DNA from: Metarhizium brunneum
Lineage: Eukaryota > Ascomycota > Sordariomycetes > Hypocreales > Clavicipitaceae
Length of the DNA stretch: 64,000 nt
NCBI RefSeq assembly: GCF_013426205.1
Contig: NC_089424.1
Location: forward strand, 1 to 64,000
Direction: 5' to 3'
In this document: positions 10,183 through 21,369 of the stretch, in pieces
Layout of the letters: every line of letters begins with the position of its first letter
Position numbering within the stretch: position 1 is the first letter of the stretch
Position numbers and translations under genes: made by a program
Notes under the pieces: generated by a model
Told to the model about the DNA's origin: nothing
Seen by the model: the letters and a program-made list of their open reading frames with translations, nothing else
The model's database searches: none

Positions 10183-11136
10183 ATGCCGAAATACGTCCTT
10201 ACCCGGGCTGGAGGAAATCTGGGTGGCGCTGCAGCCTCATACGCACTCGATATTGCCAAGCCTGACGATGAGATCGTCCTTACAACCTCCGATGTAGACG
10301 GTATCTCGGCTGTGACACTGAAGGACTGGATCAGGAAGGGCGCAAGAGTCTGTTTTGCATCATATGATGATGCCGAGAGTCTGAGGTCAGTTTTCGTCGG
10401 TGCAGAAGCCGTGACTCTTATTTCAACCTGGCTCCTTGGGGAAGGCCGACGTTGCCAGGCTAGGACTGTTATCGATGCGGCAAAGCAATGCGGGGTGAAG
10501 CGTATATGCTATACCTCATTTGTTGGCGCTGGTATGCAGGCTGAGAGAGAAGAGGATGTTCCGTTTTTACCCCGAGACCACCGCGTCATCGAAGCGTACA
10601 TCTACGAATCAGGCTTGGAGTACAATATTCAGCGCAACTACCTCTACATCGACAACATCCCCGTACTTTTCGGGCCGTCTTGGAAAATCTGCAATGACAG
10701 ATGGCTCTCAAATAGTCATGGGAAGGCCGGTGCATATGTTGCGCGAGAGGATTGTGGTCGGGTCCTAGCCTCCCTGCTCCTTGGCAGGGGCCAGCCCAAT
10801 ACGGTGTATGACGTGACTGGTCCAGAGGCGATTACCGATGAAAGAATATTCGAGTGGGTCTGCAGTCAGTCTGGTTACCAAGGGCAGTTTGTGAGCATGA
10901 CCGATGAGGGATTGAAGAAATTCTGGCTAGATCGTGGATTACCATCAGTCAATTCTGGAAACTCCTCAAATTTGCCGATGAAGTTATGTATTGAGGATCT
11001 TTTGTGTTGCGGCGAAATGGTTGCCAAGGGCTATATGCGCAATACCAGCAATGCTGTTGAGGAACTGACTGGACAACCGGCAATTGCATTCCAGGTTGCT
11101 CTGCTCAAGTATAGAGGAATCTTTCCACAGCCTTAG
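10183..11136 (+). CDS. NmrA-like NAD(P)-binding protein
   Basis: 317 residues from ATG 10183, intron-free. The N terminus MPKYVLTRAGGNLGGAAASY has the Rossmann glycine pattern of atypical short-chain dehydrogenases (NmrA/HSCARG type). CGVKRICYTSFVGAG follows the family's 'G.KR….SS..A' segment and YNIQRNYLYIDNIP the membrane-distal substrate region. Family members act as redox-sensing regulators or as reductases in secondary metabolism. Several fungal clusters, such as swainsonine, carry one. The frame is open upstream to 9985, but the Rossmann motif normally starts within five residues of the N terminus, which fixes the start chosen. It is divergent from the decarboxylase. Reductase versus regulator cannot be decided from sequence. 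Confidence 0.8.
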   Translation: MPKYVLTRAGGNLGGAAASYALDIAKPDDEIVLTTSDVDGISAVTLKDWIRKGARVCFASYDDAESLRSVFVGAEAVTLISTWLLGEGRRCQARTVIDAAKQCGVKRICYTSFVGAGMQAEREEDVPFLPRDHRVIEAYIYESGLEYNIQRNYLYIDNIPVLFGPSWKICNDRWLSNSHGKAGAYVAREDCGRVLASLLLGRGQPNTVYDVTGPEAITDERIFEWVCSQSGYQGQFVSMTDEGLKKFWLDRGLPSVNSGNSSNLPMKLCIEDLLCCGEMVAKGYMRNTSNAVEELTGQPAIAFQVALLKYRGIFPQP

Positions 11137-11823
11137 AATGCCGCATCCTAGAGTACTGTCAGAAATACGCTGGCCCTATTATGGAGATAGAAAAAACTTG
11201 TGATGCGTTCTCGAGCCTTGATATTTTGTAGTCAAAAGGTTAAACATGGAAAATTGTCGACAAACTCTACTCGTGCCACGCCACCACTTTTTCGGGTGGC
11301 GACTTCGCTGCACGCTTCTGTACCAAAAACGAGGGGGGCGTGGCACTGGTGATTCTCGCCACCAATCATATGTCAGCACCGTAACGTGCTCCACCAGAGG
11401 CTGCCACAAAACCTCGGCCTTCTCGCCTAAACCTTGCCTCCAGCGATGAACTCATCAGATCAATTACGTTGATGGAAAAGAATTCGTTTGATCGGGCCAT
11501 CTGTTCATTTGTGTGTCCAGCACCCACCTTAGTGGGCGAGACTTGTTTATCTCATACCGGGCTATCCATGCCACGCTCCGGGATGGGCGAATGCTGACTT
11601 GACCTTAGCACATCCGCTTGCCTCCGGGCCTTCCGACACTGCTTGGAAGACTTATTTATGCCACTTACGACAAGGCAACGACAGGAATAGATGGAGACAT
11701 TGTTTTCAGTATAGAACTCACTTGGGTTTTTTTACAGTCGAAAACCTAGCCAGTCAGCCCATCCAGCAGCACTGAGCAAGATTCTCAATTACAACAATTC
11801 CCACGGACTCTATTCAACTGGAT
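11137..11823. other. Spacer, nothing recognisable
   Basis: About 690 bp of ordinary composition between the NmrA-like gene and the methyltransferase relic. Short frames on both strands show no motif. Confidence 0.5.
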
Positions 11824-12636
11824 GTGTGCTTGATCGCGATGACTACAGGCCAAGCACAGTGGAATGAGGTTGACATTTCAATTGCCTTGAATCCAAACAA
11901 TATTGAGGCTATCCCTATCTTATTGGAAGAACTTTCGGCAAAGGTTCACAACTTAAATGCAGGTATAGATGAGGACCGCAAACAGCTACTGCGCAGCTGT
12001 CGCTCCCTTGTTCTGGCGTTAGAGACTCCCCAAGAAACCATGATAAGACATTGCCGGGCGGAGGTGAGCGTTCTATAAACCTATATTTGCTTTTTGGGGC
12101 TAATTTAAGTCAAAGACGGGCGCAATGGCGGCTCTGAATTTCGGGGTTGATTGCGGACTATGGTTGTTAATGGCCAAGAGCCGCGATCAGCCGCAGAAGG
12201 TCAATGGCCTAGCCAAGACCCTTGGTGTTGATCCTACTCTGCTATGTATGTATTAGTAATGTCATGGTAGTGAATTCCGATGTATTGACGGAAGGTCAGG
12301 CCGTCTAATGCGTCATCTAGCCGCCATGGGCTATATTACAGAGACGGGCGAAGATGAGTATAGGCCAACAAACTACTCTCAAGCAATGAGCATTCCGGAA
12401 ATAGCTAATGGCTACCTTGCAATGTGGGTTTAATCGCATACAGTATTTCTCTTCTATCCGAAGTTGAAATCAATTGCTTATATATAATGGCTTGATTAGG
12501 CTCTCCTGTACAAGTGCTGCGGCGATGAGATTTCATGAGTACTCCCGCAAACGCGGATAGAGAAACCCTGTCGATACTGCAGATACATCTTTAATGTGGG
12601 AATTAATACACGGGCATAACACTTTTACTACCCAGG
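11824..12636 (+). pseudogene. O-methyltransferase N-terminal half, nonsense-mutated and truncated
   Basis: Exon 1 (11824-12063) carries IALNPNNIEAIPILLEELSA. A GT-AG intron (12064-12115) leads to exon 2 with AMAALNFGVDCGLWLLMA and a VNGLAKTLGVDPTLL helix. A second intron (12246-12297) leads to RLMRHLAAMGYITETGEDEY. This is the winged-helix dimerisation domain of fungal SAM-dependent O-methyltransferases. Further on (about 12536-12630) the conserved 'EYSRKRG-RNPVDTADTSLM' segment is readable but interrupted by TAG where Tyr is expected. At 12637 the sequence passes directly into AT-rich transposon DNA. The SAM-binding and catalytic half is absent from the window, so the gene is dead, most likely split by insertion. 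Confidence 0.7.
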
Positions 12637-12784
12637 TATAGCTTTTATCTAAGTATAACTTTTATTAACTTTAATTTACTTAATACTTTCTTAGCTTATA
12701 AGTATTTTTTTATAAAAGTAATATAATAATTTTATTTAATAAAGCTTAAAATTACCTTAAAATTAATTAATTATTAATTAATAT

Positions 12785-12910
12785 TTAATTAATTCGCTTT
12801 ATAATTAAATAAAATTATATATATAATATTAATATTATATAAGCATAAAATCTAAAATAATATTAGGTTATATTAGGCTAAAAATAATAAAAAACTAAAA
12901 AAGTAAATTA
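12785..12910 (-). repeat. Terminal repeat copy near the edge of AT block 2
   Basis: Same landmarks as 6590-6712, in the same orientation (ATTCGCTTTATAATTAAAT followed by ATAAGCATAAAATCTAAAAT). It lies about 150 bp inside the junction with the broken methyltransferase, so an element boundary is close to the insertion point. Confidence 0.55.
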
Positions 12911-12974
12911 TTTATATATTATAACACGTTAAATATACTAGTATAATTAGTATTATATTATAGCCTATTAATTA

Positions 12975-13705
12975 TAGCTATTTTATAATAGCCTTAGCTA
13001 TTATTATATAATTAAACCTTATATATTATTATAATTTTATAGCTATAACTTATACTAAGTTACGCTAAAAACCTAAAATACTTATATATATAATATATTT
13101 ATAAGGTTTACCCTCTCTTATATTTTAAGTTAATTTTATATCTAAGTTATTCTTTTATTATTAAGACCCTACTATAACTATATATTAGTATTAGTAAAAT
13201 ATCTATTATTAGTAAATACTAAGATTAATAGTACTAACACAACTAATCGTGAGTTACTGCCCTTATATATATATATCTCCTATAAGCACTTACTAATATC
13301 CACTATAACTATTTATAAACTATTATATATAAAGTATATATAATAATAAGATAACTAAGTATAATAAAAAGCCTAATATAAGTAAGTTACTTATTATAAC
13401 CTTTAAGGGTTAAAGCTAATAAGGCTTAATAGGTAATATAATTATTAATAAATTAAAAGCTTTTTATAATAAAAGGGATACTTACTTTAAGGCTAAAAAT
13501 CCTAATTTTATAAAAATTAAAAAGGTTATAAAAATAATTAAGAATTTAAAAAAAAAGGCCTTTAAAAATATTAAACTAAAGTATAATACTAAAAAAGCTA
13601 TAAAACTAGCTATAAAAAAGGCTAATAAGGCTAATAAAGCTAAGGCTAAAAAGGCTAAAAAAGCTAAAAAAGCTTATAAGGCCAAAGCTGCCAAATAAAT
13701 TTATA
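12975..13705 (+). mobile_element. Transposon remnant with a Lys/Ala-rich coding tail, copy 2
   Basis: Direct repeat of 7200-7870. The frame is open from 13423 to the stop at 13696-13698, about 91 codons, beginning GLIGNIIINKLKAFYNKRD and ending in KA repeats. The less-mutated 4561-4740 copy would read GPVGNAA where this copy reads GLIGNII, consistent with C-to-T and G-to-A change. An acidic Glu/Ala coiled tail is the likely ancestor. Family not identified. Confidence 0.55.
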
Positions 13706-14519
13706 TTAGCGGTTTTACCTCTTCTGGAGGGAATTAATTATTAATAATTATTTAATATAATTTATTTTTTAAGCTTTAATTATAAATTAAATTTATTTTT
13801 AATAATAATTATTATTAATTATTAAGAAAACTTATAAAAATAATTAAATAATTATAAATTAAAAGTTAAATAATTAATTTTTTTTATTATTAAATAATAA
13901 TATAATTTATATTTTTTTATTATTTTTAATTAGTTTTTATTAACTTTTTATTTTATAAATATTTTATTATATTTTTTAATTATTAAAATATATACTTATA
14001 ATTTTTTTTTATAAAAATTATTAAAAGTTTATTTACTTATTATTAAATTAATATATAAGCTTAATTATTAAATTATAAAATAGTTTTTTAAGTAATTTTT
14101 TATATTTTTTTAATATTAACTAATATAATAAGCTAATATTATAATTATTTTTATTTTTTTTTACTTAATTAATTATTAAATTAGCTTTTTATTTTTATTA
14201 TTAAGCTTATTAAAATAAGTTATATAATATTTTTTAATTTTTTATATAATATTATAATAACTTTTAAATTAAGAATTTATTAATATAAATTTTAAAATAT
14301 TACTTTTTATAATTATTATTATAAATAAACCTTTTATTTAATAAAAATTATTATAAAATTTAGCTTTATATAAATTATATAATAATAAAATATTTTAAGC
14401 TTAATAAAAATTATATAATTATTATTATAAAATTTAATAAACTTAAAAAAAGAATTTTTACTTATTAATAAAAATTTATAAGTTATATAATATTACTTAT
14501 TAATTAATTTTTTTAATTA

Positions 14520-15060
14520 ATTTATAGTTAATTTACTTTATAATTAAATAAAATTACATATATAATATAAGTATTATATAAGCGTAAAATTTAAAATAAT
14601 ATTAGGCTATATTAGGCTAAAAATAATAAGAAACTAAAAAACTAAACTATTTATATATATATTATAATATATTAGATATATTAATATAATTAATACTATA
14701 TTATAGCTATTAGCTAAGGCTATTTTATAATAGCCTTAATTATTATTATTATAAAAGTAAACCTTATATATTATAATAATTTTATACTTATAACTTATAT
14801 TAAGTTATAAGTATAAAGTTTACTTTTATAATAATAGTAGCTAAGGCTATCGCGAAATAGCCTTAGCTAATAGCCGCGGTATAATACTAATTACGCTAGT
14901 ATATTTAACACGTTATAATATATATATAAATACTCTACTTTTTTAATCTTTTACTATTCTTAGCCTAATATAATCTAATATTATTTTAGATTTTATGCTT
15001 ATATAATACTTATATTATATATATAATTTTATTTAATTATAAAGCGAATTAACCACAAAT
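14520..15060. repeat. 540-bp foldback of two terminal repeats, with a perfect central palindrome
   Basis: Copies of the terminal repeat at 14520-14645 (minus) and 14925-15060 (plus) face away from each other around a centre near 14799. The centre holds 17-bp perfect arms at 14781-14797 and 14801-14817 with a 3-bp spacer. It looks like two element ends joined outer side to outer side, or a foldback MITE. Confidence 0.55.
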
Positions 15061-17909
15061 TAATTAATATATTATATTTTATATTACCTTAATAAGTTAA
15101 TAAAAGTAGCTTATATTATTTAATAAATAGTTTTTAATATTATTATTACTTAATTTTATATTAAATATTACTTAAATATTAAAATTATAATAATAATAAA
15201 TAAAGTAATATACTTATTAAATATTAATAAATAAATAAGTTAAATAAAAATATTATAAAATTTTAAGCTAATTATTAAATTTTTTATAAAAAGCTTTTTA
15301 TATTTATTTAAATATTTTTTTATTTTAATAAGTATAAAAAATTTTATTATTAATTAAAAAATTATTAATTAAATATTTATTTTTAATATTTAATTTAATT
15401 TATATTTAAAAGTAAATATATTTATTATTATTAATATTAAAGTTAATATTTTTTTAAGTTTATTTTTTTACTTAATTTTTAATTTAAGTAAAATATTTAA
15501 AAAAATATAATAAATATAAAATTATTATTATATATTTAAAAATTTATTATTAAAAGTAATTTTTATAGTTTTATTAAAGTTTATAATAATAATATTAGGC
15601 TTTTTAATTAAGTATTTTATAATTATTTTTTAAATATTTTTTATAAAAAACTAAAAATCTTTTTACTTTATTATTTATTAAATTAAATATAATATTAAAT
15701 ATTATTTTAAAATAAATTTAATTAATAACTTAAAATAAAAAAAGCTTAAAATAATTTATATTATATATATTATTAAAGCTAATAATTTTAAGAAAATACT
15801 TTTATATTTATAAATAATAAGAAAAAATTTAAATAAAACTAAGTAATTTATTAGAATTATTATTAGCTTATTTTATAATATATAAAATTTTTTTCTTATT
15901 AAAAATTTTAATTAATATTATAATAAATATATATTTATTAAGCTTTTTTTAATTAATAAAAAAATAAATACTATAAATATTTTTTTAAATATATATAAAA
16001 GTAAAATACTATTTTTTTATAATAATAGCTATATTACTAGCTTAAATATTTACTTAATAGCTTATTAATTTAATTATTATTTTAATTAATATAATAAAAT
16101 ATTAATAAGAAAAATATATAAATAAAATAATATTTTTTTTATAATTATATTAATAATACTTTAAGTATTTATATTATTAAAAAAGCTATTTATTATTTTT
16201 TATTATTTTAATACTTAATATTTAATTATACTTATATTTTTAAAATTTTTAATTTTAAAGCTTAAAACTTTTTAAATTATAAAATTACTTAAAATAATTA
16301 TATTAAAAAAAATATTTAATTAATTACTTTTTATAAAAATATTTATTTTATTAAATAATTTTAAACTTATTTTTTTTTATAAATATATTAATTTTATTAA
16401 AAATAATTTTAGCTAAAAAAGCTAGGTTTTTTAGAATTATTAGATTTAAAATTAACTTTAAAATAAAAAATAAAAACTATTAAATTAATAATAAAATAGT
16501 TTTTTTAACTTTTAATAATATTTAAAATAATTATATTAATAAATTATATAATAAAAAATATAATAAAAAAAATTATATATTTTAGAACTTAAAAGTAATT
16601 ATTTTTATTTTTTTTTTAAGCTTATATTTATTTATATAATTAAGTAAAATTTATAATTAATTTATACTTTTTATTAATAATATTTTATATTATATATAAT
16701 ATAAATTTAAACTTAATAAATATTATTATTAAATATTATAAAATAAACTATAATTTAAAAAGCTTAAAGCTAAAAAAATTAAGCTTCAAATCTAATATTT
16801 ATATTATAACTTTTTAAAAGCTTTTTCTTTTTTATTTATAAAAAAAGTTATTTTAAAAATAAATTTTATTTTTAAAACTAAAATCTAAAATAAGCTTAAA
16901 ATATTATTATTTATTATAAAAATAAAAAAAGCTTAAAAATATTTATAAAAAAAAATAAATAAATTATTAATAATATAATAATTTTTAATTTTATAAAATT
17001 AATTAATACTTATAATAAAACTACTTATTAATTATATTTTACTTTTAATTAATAAAAAATTACTTTTACTTTAACTTTTTAAATATAATTACTTTTTTTA
17101 ATATATTTAATTAATTAAATTTAAGATTTATTATTAGTATAATTTTATATAAATAAAATATTTAAAAATAATTATAAACTTTTTAAAATTACTTTTATTT
17201 TTATATATTTTAATAATTAAAAGTAATAAATTATATTTTATATTAAATAATTATTTATTAAATAATTATAAAATTATAATAAATTAAATATAAATTAAAA
17301 GTAATTATTTATACTTTAAATAACTTTTTAATTTTTTTAAAAAATATAAATATATAAAAAAATATTATATTAAATAATAATTATAAAATAAATTACTTTT
17401 ATTTTTAATTATTATTTTTTATTTAATTAAATTTTAATAAAAAAAATTATAAATTTTATTATAAGTAAATTTAATTTATTTATTTTATAATTTATTTTAT
17501 ATAATTTAATAATAATTAAATAAAAAAGTTTTTATAAATAAAATAATAAAAAACTTTTAATTTTATATTTTAAAAAATAAAAACTTATAAAATTAAATAC
17601 TTATTAAAATATTATTATTTTTTATATAATAATATAATAAATATTATTATTTAATAAATAATAATATATTATATTTATTTTAAATAAATAATTTAATTTT
17701 AATATAATTTAATATAATATTATAATTAATAAAACTTTTAAAATACTTTTAAAACTTAAAATATTTATAATAAAAATAATAAAATTTAAAAAAAATTTAT
17801 ATAAAAACTTATAATTAATTAAAAGTAATAAAATTTATACTTAAATAATAATTATACCTAAATAATAAAAGTATTATACCTGTGTATTAATTCCTAATAT
17901 AAAATAGAT

Positions 17910-18404
17910 ATGGATCTGACTACTATTATGTAGGATATAGACATTGAGAACGCCAAGCAGGAATTCTGTGGCCCTGGTAATTCCGTTGACCTCGACGAAT
18001 GCGACAAGCTTGAGAGTGAGCTCGAGGCTGCAAGGCGGACTGGCGACTCTGCGCAGAAGAAGCGCCTAAAGCTAAAGTATGGCGATTTTATCCCAGCCTC
18101 TACGATTCGACTTTTTCTAACCACACCCTGGTGTTGCAGGCACAGACTTCTATTCATTGAGGCTCGCAATCAGCACGTGAAACGAGGGCTGCAGAGCGCA
18201 TACGCATCTAAAATTCCGGACCAGACATTGGATGTTTTCTGTGTCTCCAACAAAATCTATGAGAAGCATGTGCCAAAAGGTAATTCTGAATTTGTAGCAG
18301 CAAGCGGCATCCCAGAACTTCGAAGGTCATACCATCACCGCAGACGCACAGTTGCAGGAGGCGACGCATTTCTTGAAGTCGTCAATCCCGAGTTTCTTGA
18401 CTAG
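17910..18404 (+). pseudogene. C-terminal fragment of a SLIP-GC-like nuclear GTPase
   Basis: On the plus strand the frame from 17910 meets TAG after seven codons and then runs open to TAG at 18402-18404. An optional 63-bp GT-AG intron (18077-18139) joins RLKLK to HRLLFIEARNQHV. The pieces FCGPG, IEARNQHVKRGLQSAYA, LDVFCVSNKIYEKHV and ASGIPELRR are typical of the helical tail of large fungal proteins annotated as nuclear GTPase SLIP-GC-like (dynamin superfamily). The GTPase domain is missing. The left side is AT-rich transposon sequence, so this is a truncated end fragment. Its last bases overlap the stop codon of the hydroxyacid dehydrogenase on the other strand. Confidence 0.6.
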
Positions 18405-19728
18405 TAGCCAGTTTTTCTGCTCACTACATTTTCGAGGGGCCGTCCTTTGCTTAGTCTCTCTAGATTCATTTCCAGGAGTTCCATTATCCTTGTACCGTAT
18501 CCTGTCGATCTGCCACTTACATGCGGTGTGATGATTACATTCTTGGCTGTCCAAAGTGGATGGCCATCTGGGAGTGGTTCGGGATCTGTCACGTCCAGTG
18601 CCGCGCCCCTAATTGAATTATTGTTCAATGATCGAATCAGAACATCAGCGTTAACAACAGGACCGCGAGCTATATTTGAAACAAACGTCTTGTTCTTGGC
18701 CAAGATTTCGAACTCGGCCTCGGCTATGAGCCCCCTCGTAGCTTCAGTTAGAGGAGTAGCTATAACTAAGAGATCGAGGCCCGAGCCGAGGAAGTTGTGC
18801 AACTCTTGAGTCGAGCTTCCAGAAAACCATTTACTTGGCAGGGTGCCGTCTGGATCTCCAAGCCCAACAGGCGTATAGCCCTTATCGCGACGTGACTCGG
18901 GGGTCGGGCGTGGATGGAGAGTGTAAGCATGCACATCCATTCCTAGTGCTTTGGCAACGCGGCCTGTCTGTCGCCCAATACTACCATACCCCAAGATTCC
19001 ACTAGATTTGAAAGGCCGACTAAGTATTGTTGTATTACCCAGGTAATTATCTGTGGGAGCGACTTACATTCGCCTGCCGACAGAGTCATCCGGCACGTCC
19101 TCGAGTTTAGCCCATCTTCCTTGGCTCTGCTGCTTCCAGTAGGTTGGAACTAGAAAAAAAAGAGCAAGAACAACGTCAGCTTTTATTTCCACCGTGTTTT
19201 GCTATAGTTGTTGTAACTACTCACATCTGTGTTGCAGGGCGAGATATGAAGCAACCACCCACTCTGAAAGCTGAGGTCTGCACATGTAAGTCATTTTGCT
19301 TCCCATTGCCCCCAGAGGCTCGAAGCAGCTTACCCGTGTACTCCGTTTGCAGTACAAAAGGTGATTGTCTTTTGTTTAAAAATGGGCTTTCTCAATACCG
19401 GGTCCGCGCCCGCCGTCAAGAGTTGAACATATTCCAACCTGGGGGCTTGTTCGGCACTGGGCAGTGCGCTGCATGTGACCAGGATTGTCACATCCTTCCA
19501 TAGCTGCTCTGGATTGTCGTCACAGTCAAGCACACTATTCCACGACTGCCGGCGAGATTCTATGGCAAGATCGGGAAATCGCTTGTGAAGGTGGTCAAGA
19601 TGCTCAGGCAGGACCCGCCAAGGGCATAGCAAAAGCAATTTGTGACCTTGCAACGTGTTGTTAACATCTACATGTATCCGCATTATCACGTCAACCTTGT
19701 CGGTCAAGGAGGCAATCGTTTTGTCCAA
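18401..19728 (-). CDS. D-isomer-specific 2-hydroxyacid dehydrogenase, four exons
   Basis: Exons 19728-19334, 19277-19225, 19149-19068 and 19001-18401 with three GT-AG introns give 1131 nt, 376 residues. Junctions rebuild ANGVHGPQLSEWVVASYLAL, then VGRRIGILGYGSIGRQ. The NAD(P) motif is GYGSIG. The catalytic triad of the family is visible as Arg in NIARGPVVN, Glu in DPEPLPDGHP and His in ITPHVSG. The enzyme interconverts 2-oxo acids and D-2-hydroxy acids in the cytosol. After the second Rossmann strand (VHAYTLHPRP) there is no acidic residue, which may favour NADPH (inference). A second Met 15 codons in (19683) is an alternative start. Near an amino acid oxidase and NRPS genes it could supply a hydroxy acid, but this is inferred. 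Confidence 0.88.
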
Positions 19729-20526
19729 AGCGCTCTGAGAAATAATCTGGTATGGAGGGAGGTATGGAACTGATCAGCGCACAGCAGCAGGAGGATGGCT
19801 GGTGTGAAGTTAAATGGAAACACCCTCTTCTGAGTGTACCCTTGAAACTTGTAGAAGCTCATAATAAACAGGCAACGCGTACAAGTACGCACACGAACTA
19901 GCTGGCAACGGTGCCTTGCCAATGACACGTATCTTGGGTGTCCTTGTGTGCACTTGGCAGTGTAGTACTGCATGTCGCTCACCGACTTGCCGCCATGCCC
20001 GGCACAAGCACCCAACTGTGTGTCTTTGTCTTTGATGCGGCAAGTATTGACCCTTGCACAGTTCCAATTGGTCCGGCAAGTCGTTTTGGGCATCAGTGGA
20101 GATTTGGCGGAACGGAGAGGAACACCGTCTGTTGTGGCGTTAAATTGAGCATACATATGTAACTAGACAATTTAAATAAATGCATTGATCAACAGGATAC
20201 AACGTCTGGACATGGGTGTATGCGCCACAGTTGTTCAAGCTGCTTTTGCCCTGGTATTGTGTCTTGTAGTACAAGAGGAATCTAGTAGACGACTAACGAC
20301 TTGGACTTGTTACCAGATCAAAAATTAACTCTAGGGTATTGCCACCATTTCTTGTCGCGTAGACACTCGGTAGCAAAGATGGAGATTGAGATTACACATG
20401 GCAGTTTTGCATTTGGGGTTTTTCGTGGTTTTATTTAGGTGCTTTGCTGTCCCCTTTTCAAACTGCGACTGGTGTAGGTGACTCTTTATTTTGCATACAA
20501 AATGAACCTTTTGTTGGTACCAATGT
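19729..20526. other. Spacer, nothing recognisable
   Basis: About 800 bp between the hydroxyacid dehydrogenase start and the 3' end of the hydroxylase. Minus-strand open frames at 19704-20156 are Cys-rich but resemble nothing and overlap the dehydrogenase start. It presumably holds the dehydrogenase promoter and the hydroxylase 3' UTR. Confidence 0.5.
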
Positions 20527-21369
20527 CTAGTCGACCTTTTTTTGGACAACTGACTCCTCGTTTGTCCTGTGAGCCCAGTCCATGATTCCAAACCCCCCCG
20601 AAGAACCAAAGTAGACGTGAAACCTCTCATGATGACGGTCATGCATCTTGGCCAGCCCCAGGAAGAAATCATAACCACTATGTGCCACCGAAGTGGCAAG
20701 GAGGTCCCAACCCACCATGACGACCAAGACCAGCACATGGGAGCGCAACACCACCAGCGGCAGAGTAATCGGCAACACATTGAGCAAGATGTGTTCGACG
20801 GGATGGGCGTACTGCGATGCAAAAGCCATAGGCGCCGTGAAGTTGTGATGTATCTTGTGTAGGCGTTTATACAACGGCCGCCAGTGCAGCAGGCGGTGCA
20901 GGTAATAATGTATCGCCTCGCGCGCGATGAAACTCAGCACAAAATCGCGTGTAAACTCGGCAAGGCTAGGTAAATCGCCCGTCATCCGTACTGTGGCCTC
21001 ACGGCCGCGAGATGTGTAATAGTTGAGCAAACAAAAATGAAGGAGCAACTCGATGGCTTGATTGCAGATGGAGACGGCGACACATCGCCCGATATCCAGA
21101 AGCGTGGGCTGTTTCTCTGCTGGCTGAATCTTGTACCTGGTTGAAAAAGACGGCGCCAAGTAGTTCAATGACACCAAAGTGATGCCAGGCAGCCACCAGA
21201 AGAGTATCTGCAATGCAAAATGAACACCGAGCTCGACAGTGTAAACGTCTTGACTTGATGTAATGCTTTCAAAAAGATCCGCCATGGCGGTTCGCTCACT
21301 CGCCATTGGAACGACGTCGAAGAAATTCACTTGAGAATGGGAAAGGTAGAATATGGGTCTGGCATGCAA
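20527..21369 (-). CDS. Fatty acid hydroxylase/sterol desaturase superfamily protein
   Basis: A single-exon 280-residue integral membrane protein. The di-iron histidine boxes are complete: HYYLH…H at residues 154-162, HKIHH at 171-175, H189 and H193 in AHPVEH, H230 in AHSGYD, and HDRHHERFH at 243-251. Hydrophobic segments lie at about residues 50-70, 100-117 and 195-225. The family oxidises C-H bonds of sterols, fatty acids or sphingolipids in the ER. Several members tailor fungal meroterpenoids and alkaloids. A Met at residue 22 is an alternative start. It is divergent from the nitronate monooxygenase, with about 1.06 kb between them. Substrate unknown; the short length favours a tailoring enzyme over an ERG3 or ERG25 orthologue. 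Confidence 0.85.
   Translation of the reverse strand: MHARPIFYLSHSQVNFFDVVPMASERTAMADLFESITSSQDVYTVELGVHFALQILFWWLPGITLVSLNYLAPSFSTRYKIQPAEKQPTLLDIGRCVAVSICNQAIELLLHFCLLNYYTSRGREATVRMTGDLPSLAEFTRDFVLSFIAREAIHYYLHRLLHWRPLYKRLHKIHHNFTAPMAFASQYAHPVEHILLNVLPITLPLVVLRSHVLVLVVMVGWDLLATSVAHSGYDFFLGLAKMHDRHHERFHVYFGSSGGFGIMDWAHRTNEESVVQKKVD

Larger units (their letters stand above)
12637..17905. repeat. AT-rich, RIP-saturated block 2
   Basis: About 5.3 kb with almost no sequence complexity above AT. In 13.75-17.85 kb nearly every remaining C is in CpT (GCT, ACT) and nearly every G in ApG, while CpA and TpG are almost absent by eye; one exception is TTCAAA near 16788. This is what saturation RIP leaves. 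It contains terminal-repeat copies, the second coding-tail copy and a 540-bp foldback. No intact coding sequence on either strand. Confidence 0.8.

Noticed and set aside
19704..20156. 150-codon minus-strand frame upstream of the hydroxyacid dehydrogenase
   Set aside because: No family motif; overlaps the dehydrogenase start in another frame.
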